DNA from: Tubiluchus corallicola
Taxonomy: Eukaryota; Priapulida; Priapulimorpha; Priapulimorphida; Tubiluchidae
Direction: 5' to 3'
DNA: 64,000 nt
NCBI GenBank assembly: GCA_030141605.1
Contig: JAQGDQ010001035.1
Coordinates: 1 to 64,000, forward strand
The notes below the pieces were generated by a model that saw only the letters and a list, made by a program, of their open reading frames with translations, made no database searches and had not been told where the DNA came from. The position numbers were made by a program, and so were the translations under genes. How positions within the stretch are numbered: position 1 is the first letter of the stretch; each line of letters opens with the position of its first letter. Positions 50,901 to 59,900 of the stretch are shown here, one piece after another.

Positions 50901-53900
50901 TTCTCATGTTAAAATGTGTTAAAGAATAGGATCTTCATGATCATTTTACCTGGTTGCAGCTCGGTCTTCCTAGAGGAACAATAAAAGCAACTGTTTTAAT
51001 AGAGAACATTCTGGCTTCATTTGAAATGCATGAAATCTTGTATGAACTGCGTGAGCATTCGGCTGGACTTAACTGTGGCATCTGGGACTACTCGGCATCT
51101 TTCGTCAATAAGTTTGGTAAGATTTCAGGTTCAGTTCTAGCTTAAATCATATTGTTTGTAAAAAGAGCTTAATAATGGTAATTCTTGTGAGTTACTGATG
51201 GGTGCTATGTTGTGGAACACCAATATCGTAGAGACTTGTGGTAATTCTTGTGAGTTACTGATGGTTGCTGTGTTGTGGAACACCAACATCGTAGAGACTT
51301 GTGGTAATTCTTGTGAGTTACTGATGGGTGCTATGTTGTGGAACACCAACATCGTAGAGACTTGTGGTAATTCTTGTGAGTTACTGATGTGTGCTATGTT
51401 GTGGAACACCAACATCGTAGAGACTTGTGGTAATTCTTGTGAGTTACTGATGGTTGCTGTGTTGTGGAAGACCAATATCGTAGAGACTTCTGGTAATTCT
51501 TGTGAGTTACTGATGTGTGCTATTTTGTGGAACACCAACATCGTAGAGACTTGTGGTAATTCTTGTGAGTTACTGATGTGTGCTATGTTGTGGAACACCA
51601 ACATCGTAGAGACTTCTGGTAATTCTTGTGAGTTACTGATTGTAACGACCAGCTTAGCATATATCTTTGTATTTGTAACTAGATTTAGTTATTACTAACT
51701 TAACTTCGTTGTAGAACGAGATATGTTTTTCTGGCCAATGTAAACTTTATGGTAGTATACGTAATTTAGTTTGGGCTGTATAAAATTGTTGTTTATAGCT
51801 GTTCAATGTATAAACCAGGTGTTGGACTTTAGTTATGCGCATAGGTCAAATCTAGGGTAAACTCGTCGAACGGATATGCAAATACGGGTTATCCTGCTAT
51901 AGTGTTATTGAAGCCAGACTATTAGACAACCGGCTTTAGAGGTCTTTTCACACAGATGTGTAGAGAACGACGTGGCTCTTGGCAAGAGAGACTTGCGGGC
52001 AGATATAATGCTGGACAGTTTTTTTAACATATGTTTTGCCTCTTTGCATATAAATCGTGCAACTTTAGCTGGCTCTACCTAACGCTAATGTTTAGTGAAA
52101 GTTCCAACTACGTGTTAGTGACTATTTGGGCAGTTCTAGTATCAAGCCCAGTTCACCATTTGTTTACATCGAGTTACATTGTGACATCTGACGCGATAAC
52201 CAAACTACCGGGCTACCAACGCAGAACGCTTCCGGGAATGACTCCCATCTGCTTATGACTTCGCAGTTCAGCTATGCTCTAAACACCCGGGTGTTGCACA
52301 CCGATGTTGTGGATCCGCCACCTTCGTCGTCGTGCTACCGCCGATAAGTATTGCTGACGTATACTTTCATTGATGCAGAGACTGTAAGTGATAAATTCTC
52401 GTTTCTTTTGTTTAACTACTAGGCCACAGCCTGTTGCTTCCTTTTGTACAACGATACTTGCTTCGACTGGCAGTGGCTGGTAAAACTAAGACTCAGTTGG
52501 AAGTGCTGATAGCTTACATTACAACCTCGTGTGGATGAAGCCTTACTTTATAGACTTACTATTAACAAGTATTGGTGAACTATTAGATTATTTTCTTTCG
52601 TTAGCCAAAAGTAATTTTTGAGTATTGTTTGTAGCATCTGAAAGTATTTCCAGCCTGTAAATTTTGAGTTGTGTAGCAACACATGTTTATTGAACTGGTA
52701 CCCGGGTACAAATTAACTGCTGTCATTTGGTTTGAACTAATTTTATATAATCAACATTTATGAATATTAAAGGCTTATCTTATCATAAAAACTGCATAAA
52801 ATTAGTTTCAAGTTTTGTATTCAAGAAATAATTGAGTAAAAACTGAGTAGTATGACACACGCTACCAAACAATAAGAGCGCTGATTGCTCATACTTGATT
52901 GTGAGATCCGCCCCACATTACACTGGTGGCAGCGGTGGGATCAGATCTCAATTACGCCAGTCATTCTATTCATTTAGTTTTGAATAATTGATATGTTATT
53001 TAGGCATTGGTTTAATGCTCATTGTTTCTAGTTATCTAGATGTTTTTCAGCACATTGTAACTGTTTCAAATGGAAGGATACATTGAACTTACCCGCCCCC
53101 AGTTGGAACTACTTAGTCCTGAAGCACTTCGAGGAATAGCTCATAGCCGTAATCTGGTTCATGAAAGACGTAACTGCGAGCAGCTGATTTCATCTATTTT
53201 GCATAGTCAGACCATTAGGAGACCGCCAGCTTTGGATCCTAAAATGATGGAAAGTGGCTCCATCACTGGATATCAGCCTGGTGCCAAATCCGAAGATGGT
53301 GCACATAAATTAGATGAAGTGACACAGTCTTCTCACGTTGAAGAAGAAGACCCTGTTCAACAGCTAGCAGATAAATCACCACCTCCAGAATTGGATATAA
53401 TGGCAGGAGATCCTGACCCTTTGTGTATGGATCCACTACCTAGAGGTAAACGACAACCTGCCCACGTGAATGCAGGCCAATTACCAGATGTGGATTTAAC
53501 CCAGTATGCTGGATTCGATGCAGAACGGCTTGCAATGCTGCTGGAATTTCAACGCGAACGTATGAAACATGAAAGTGAAGAACGTGCTAAGGAACGTCAA
53601 CACACATTGCAGCTGCACAAGATGAGTCTGTCTTTCGAATCTGAGATGGCAGCCACATCGGAATCCAGGCATCCACGTTGTACTACAGCTAATACTCAAG
53701 AGGGAGCTATTGAAGATAGATCTACTCCAAGACATGAGAGTCTAAAGATTAAATACTTTGGAGAAGGGTCACAGGAACCTGATCTAGCTGAATACTTTAG
53801 CTACTTGGAGCGCTGTCTGGTGGTAAACAGGATACCCAAGAAGGATTGGCCATGTGTCCTATCTCGTGCCTTAGCAGGACATACTAAAGCCCTCCGTGCT

Positions 53901-56900
53901 TACAACTGTGTCCCCCAGGGAGACTTGCAGGACTATGACAAGATCAAAGAGTGTGTTCTTTCTTTCTTCTCCTTGACTCCAGATTACTATCGTCAAACCT
54001 TCCGGAAAGTGACACGAGGTGTGGATGAGTGTTACCGTGCATATTTTACTCGAGTTAAAAATGCAGGGGATCTTTGGCTACAAGCAGCTAATGTTCAGAC
54101 ATTGGAACAAGCAAAAGATTTGTTCTATCTGGAGCAAGCTTTAAGTCGTGTTCCCCCACAGATTGCCAGATGGGTCCGACGTAATAACATAACAGGCTTT
54201 GATGATGTTGCTATCAAATGTGACTACTATGCATACTCTGAAGGATTAGATTTAGATAAGCAATCACACTACAGTAGCAGGGGTAAGCCAATGAAGCAGC
54301 ATCGGTCCAGCAAGAATAACAAGCCAGTAGATGAGCCACGTGAGGCTGAGAGCCTCCAGAAGTCAGCAAGATGCTTCAACTGCGGTGGATATGGACATTA
54401 TGCAGCTAGCTGTCCTAGAGCAAAACATCCACCCAAAGCAAATATGCCAATGGCTAGGACGAATGCCATAAGAGGACAGATCCAGTACACTGAACTCTCC
54501 TCCACTGATGGAATCACTTATGGTAAAGATGAACCATATTGTTTTCCAGCTCGAATAAATGGCTATAAGGTTGACGTACAGCGTGACACAGGGGCTAACG
54601 TAAACTGCATACATCGTCGCTATGTCAATGTTGAGCAGCTAGTACCCGGACGAACAGTCGACATATTGTGCGGTCATGGTGATCGACGCCCATGTGAAGT
54701 GGCAAGACTACCAATAGAGAGCCAGGCGGTGACTGGAGAGTTAGAGTTTGTGGTTCAAGACAAACTGCCATCAGATTGTCTTCTAGGAAACAACTATATG
54801 GAAACCTTCATCCCAAAATCCATGGTAGGGAAGAGGCTCCCAAATGATGTTTCACAGAGAGAAGACCATTGCACCAATTCTAGTACCCAGACGTCTAGTT
54901 CTCAGTTGAAGAAACCAAAGACAAGGAAAATCACAAAGAAACCCTCCAATGCTAGGCCTACAATCGCAAATGTAGCTGAGGTGGCAAACAGTGGTGACCA
55001 ATATAGTCAAGATAGAGACATTGATGCTGACGTCAAGACACAAGTTATGACTAGAACCCAAGTAAAGAAACTGCAGGAAGAAGACCAACATGAAGTAGCC
55101 CCAGAAGATGAGCTGAATAGCGTGCTAGACGAAAAGCCATTTTGTGCCGGCGAGGACCGTGACAAACTCAGACAGCAGCAACAAGGGTGCGTAACGCTGA
55201 AGCCACTGTTCGACAGTGTAATTCCAGAAGAGGAAGCTGTACAGTTAGGCAAAGGTTACTACATAAAAGATGGTCTACTTCTGCTTTTCCTGAGACGAGC
55301 CAAAGACAAGGAAGGGAAAAGCTTGATAGTCCTGCCAAAAGAGAGGAGAGCTGAAGTACTGAAAATGGCTCACGACAATAAACTGGCAGCACATTTTGGA
55401 ATACAAAAGACAACACAGAAGGTGCTGAGCATGTTCTTTTGGCCACAAGTGCATAGCGACATAAGAGCTTACGTACGTAGTTGCCCAATATGCCAGAAAT
55501 GTTCGAAGAGAAGGACTGCAGACCGAGTCAAACTGCGACCAATCTCTGTGGATCAACTACCCTTCCAGAAAGTGTCAATGGATTATATAGGGCCACTTGC
55601 ACGTACGAAAAGTGGTAATAAGTATGCACTAGTGATAACTGACTATTGCACCAGATACCCGGAAGTTTATCCAACAAAGTCACAGATGGCTGAGTGCACC
55701 GTAAAGGCCCTACTATGTTACATAGCAACATATGGTGTACCAATGGAGATTGTAACCGATCAAGGTCCGGCTTTTGTTTCACAAGTCCTACAGGATCTGG
55801 AGGCTGTGCTAGGTACACGAGGTATATTGGCTACTCCATATCATCCCCAGACATCTGGCCTGACTGAGAGGTACAATCAAACTTTGAAGACATCAATTCG
55901 AAAGCTCCAGATGAGTGCAGGATCCTGGGAGTGGGACGAACTTATTCCGTTAGTACTTTTTGCATACCGGGATTGTCCCCAAAGTTCTACCTTATACTCA
56001 CCATTCGAGATGGTGTACGGGTTTCCGATCAGAGGCCCGTTAGCTATGTTACGTGAGAGATTTGACTTACAGAGACCCAAGCAGCTGACAGATGTCCACA
56101 CTTTTGTGCAAGAGCTCATGGATCGGATGGAGCAGGTGACCAATGAAGCTCACGAGTCACTGCGTGAAGCACAACTCGCTCAAAAGAAGTGGTACGATCA
56201 GAAAGCACGGGAAAGATCTTTAGAAGTAGGCAGTAAAGTCTTGGTTTTGTTGCCAAAGAGTACAAAGAAGCTGCAACGTGTATGGAAAGGACCATACCAA
56301 GTGTTGGAAAAGGTGTCTGACCAAGTCTATAAAATTGCTTTTCGTGGTAAGAAGCATCGGCAGAAATGCTTCCACATAAACCTGCTACGCCCTTGGGTAG
56401 AGCGCACTGAAGGTCATGTGATGCTGTCTATAGCCACTCCGGGAAAAGGCAATGAGACGTATCAGGAAGGCGAGGTACAGGAGCATATGTTTCCACCAGT
56501 TACACAACAAACCCAAAGTGTGGATGATATTAGCATACCCGACCACCTCTCCAAGACTCAGAAGCAGCAGCTGATGCACATACTTCGTAAACATGCTGAT
56601 GTGTTTTCAGATGTGCCGGGTTGCACAGATCTGATACAGCACGAGATTTTTGTTCCTAAAGACTATAAGCCTATTCGTCAAGCTCCATATCGTGTGCCAA
56701 AAGCACAAGAAGAAGCACTTCGGAGAGAAGTCGATGAGATGATTAAGCTGGGTATAATCCAGAAGTCAGACTCCAGTACAACAAGTCCAGTTGTAGTTGT
56801 TCCCAAAAAGGATGGGACTATCCGATGTTGTGTTAACTACATCAAGCTCAATGAAGTCACAACCTTTGACCCATACCCAATCCCAAACATGCAGGAACTG

Positions 56901-59900
56901 CTCAGCAATATGCATGGAGCCAAGTATATGACGAAGTTGGATTTAACCAAAGGGTATTGGCAAATACCATTGCATCCAGATTCACGCAAGCTATCGTCAT
57001 TCGTTCTACCTTGGGGACAGTGGGAGTTTCTCGTGATGCCTTTTGGCTTGGTTAATGCGGCCGCAACCTGCCAAAAACTCATGGATAGACTCCTGGAAGG
57101 ATCTCCTCATTTTGCGAGAGGCTACATAGATGACACAGTCGTTTGGAGCCCAGATTGGTCACAACATTTAGAGCATGTTGATGATATACTTTCGCGGGTA
57201 TATAGGGCCAAGCTTACCATCAAGCCAAAGAAGTGTGCATTCGCTTTGAGCAAAGTCGATTTTTTAGGGCATGTGGTTGGACAAGACGTTCTGCGACCAC
57301 AACCAGATAAACTGGAGCTTATTAAACATTTTCCTCGACCCAAGACAAAAAAAGAAGTTCGAAGTTTCCTCGGCTTTATTGGCTTCTATCGTTCCTTTGT
57401 TCCAGGCTTTAGTAGCATAGCCACTCCGCTGTACGAACTTACAAAGAAGCATAGGCCCAACGATGTTGTGTGAATCTGCATTCATTCAGCTCCGGGAGGC
57501 AGTTACCTCAGATACCTTTCTAGGAGCACCAGATTTCAGCAAAGAATTCCTCTTGACTGTAGATGCATCAACCACAGGCCTTGGAGGCATTCTGTCCCAA
57601 AAGACAGATGAAGGGAATGAGCGGGCCATAACTTATATCAGCCGGAAATTAACTAAACCAGAGTCAAACTATGCAGTGGTGGAACTGGAACTCCTTGCAA
57701 TAGTCTGGGCAGTGCAAAAACTGAGTTACTATCTTTTGGGAAGGCAGTTCGTCATCCGTTCAGACCATCAGTGCCTCACTCGGTTGCAAAGGATGAAAGG
57801 GAAGAACCGTAAGCTGGCCCGTTGGTCATTAATCCTACAGGAATACACATTCCGGATTGAGTATATCAAGGGAAAGGCCAACATCGCAGACGGTCTATCA
57901 CGCAACTGGGAAGCTGATAAGCCTGACACTGCCGCGTAACCATACCCAAGAACCAAAGATAATGCAGGCGCTGATCGAAATGGAATAGCCTATGATTCCA
58001 TGAGAATAATAGTCTTCAAATTAGGGGGCTGTGTAACGACCAGCTTAGCATATATCTTTGTATTTGTAACTAGATTTAGTTATTACTAACTTAACTTCGT
58101 TGTAGAATGAGATATGTTTTTCTGGCCAACGTAAACTTTACAGTAGTATACGTAATTTAGTTTGGGCTGTATAAAATTGTTGTTTATAGCTGTTCAATGT
58201 ATAAACCAGGTGTTACACTTAGGTTATGCGCATAGGTCAAATCTAGGGTAAACTCGTCGAACGGATATGCAAATAGAGGTTATCCTGCTATAGTGTTATG
58301 GAAGCCAGACTATTAGACAACCGGCTTTGGAGATCTTTTCACAGAGATGTGTAGAGAACGACGTGGCTCTTGGCAAGAGAGACTTGCGGGCAGATATAAT
58401 GCTGGACAGTTTTTTTTAACATATGTTTTGCCTCTTTGCATATAAATCGTGCAACTTTAGCTGGCTCTATCTAACGCTAATGTTTAGTGAAAGTTCCAAC
58501 TACGTGTTAGTGACTATTTGGGCAGTTCTAGTATTAAGCCCAGTTCACCATTTGTTTACGTCGAGTTACATTGTGACATCTGACGCGATAACCAAACTAC
58601 CGGGCTACCAACGCAGAACGCTTCCGGGAATGACTCCCATCTGCTTATGACTTCGCAGTTCAGCTATGCTCTAAACACCCGGGTGTTGCACACCGATGTT
58701 GTGGATCCGCCACCTTCGTCGTCGTGCTACCGCCGATAAGTATTGCTGACGTATACTTTCATTGATGCAGAGACTGTAAGTGATAAATTCTCGTTTCTTT
58801 TGTTTAACTACTAGGCCACAGCCTGTTGCTTCCTTTTGTACAACGATACTTGCTTCGACTGGCAGTGGCTGGTAAAACTAAGACGCAGTTGAAAAGTGCT
58901 GATAGCTTACATATAAACCTCGTGTGGATGGAGCTTTACTTTATGGACATACTATTAACAAACATTGGTGAACTATTAGATTATTTTCTTTCGTTAGCCA
59001 AAAGTAATTTTTGAGTATTGTTTGTAGCATCTGAAAGTATTTCCAGCCTGTAAATTTTGAGTTGTGTAGCAACACATGTTTATTGAACTGGTACCCGGGT
59101 ACAAATTAACTGCTGTCATTTGGTTTGAACTAATTTTATATTATCAACATTTATGAATATTAAAGGCTTATCTTATCATAAAAACTGCATAAAATTAGTT
59201 TCACGTTTTGTATTCAAGAAATAATTGAGTAAAAACTGAGTAGTATGACACACGCTACCAAACAATAAGAGCGCTGATTGCTCATACTTGATTGTGAGAT
59301 CCGCCCCACATTACACTGATGTGTGCTATGTTGTGGAAGACCAACATCGTAGAGACTTCTGGTAATTCTTGTGAGTTACTGATGGTTGCTATGTTGTGGA
59401 ACACCAACATCGTAGAGACTTGTGGTAATTCTTGTGAGTTACTGATGGGTGCTATGTTGTGGAAGACCAACATCGTAGAGACTTGTGGTAATTCTTGTGA
59501 GTTACTGATGGTTGCTGTGTTGTGGAACACCAACATCGTAGAGACTTCTAGGGCCTTTCACATTTTCTTTTAATTTACCACCAGTTTTCCTTCCTACAAC
59601 CCTGAGATTTTGAAAAACATTGTCAGATACTGTTTGCAAAGTTTTGAAATGGATTTTAAAAGTTGCCATTCTGCCTTTTTAATAAGACAATCATTGCTTT
59701 CACATGTCTAGTAGTGATAGCACAACACTTCTTTGAAAAAAGTGAAAGTGAGCTTTCTTACTTAAAGATGATATGCTGAAACTGCATTAGAAAATCCACA
59801 TAAAATCGCTGCTTCTGCAGTCGCAAGGATATTTGTCCTGTCCAGAGACGTGTTTGTTTTAAATACTTTACGAATATTTCCCTGAGTTGAGATGTAAAGT

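Larger units (their letters stand above)
51641..59315 (+). mobile_element. Complete Ty3/gypsy-class LTR retrotransposon, Gmr1-like domain order
   Basis: 7675-bp insertion in malate synthase intron 7, in the same orientation as the gene. LTRs at 51641-52922 and 58032-59315 start TGTAACGACC and end CACATTACA. The 5-bp target duplication CTGAT is at 51636-51640 and 59316-59320. A primer site follows the 5' LTR and a short purine tract precedes the 3' LTR. The internal ORF order is Gag, protease, integrase, reverse transcriptase, RNase H. The reverse transcriptase and GPY/F-bearing integrase are Ty3/gypsy-type, but integrase precedes RT as in Ty1/copia. That order defines the Gmr1-like group described from deuterostomes. 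No envelope gene. A frameshift between RT and RNase H suggests this copy is not autonomous. Confidence 0.95.

Noticed and set aside
51137-51698. 155- and 166-residue ORFs on opposite strands with 21-residue repeats
   Set aside because: Produced by the 63-bp minisatellite, whose length is a multiple of three; intronic.
52031-52258. 75-residue ORF repeated at 58423-58650
   Set aside because: Lies inside both LTRs; repeated only because LTRs are repeated, with no family motif.
57940-58031. Envelope gene for the LTR element
   Set aside because: Only about 90 bp separate the RNase H stop from the 3' LTR, so there is no room for one.
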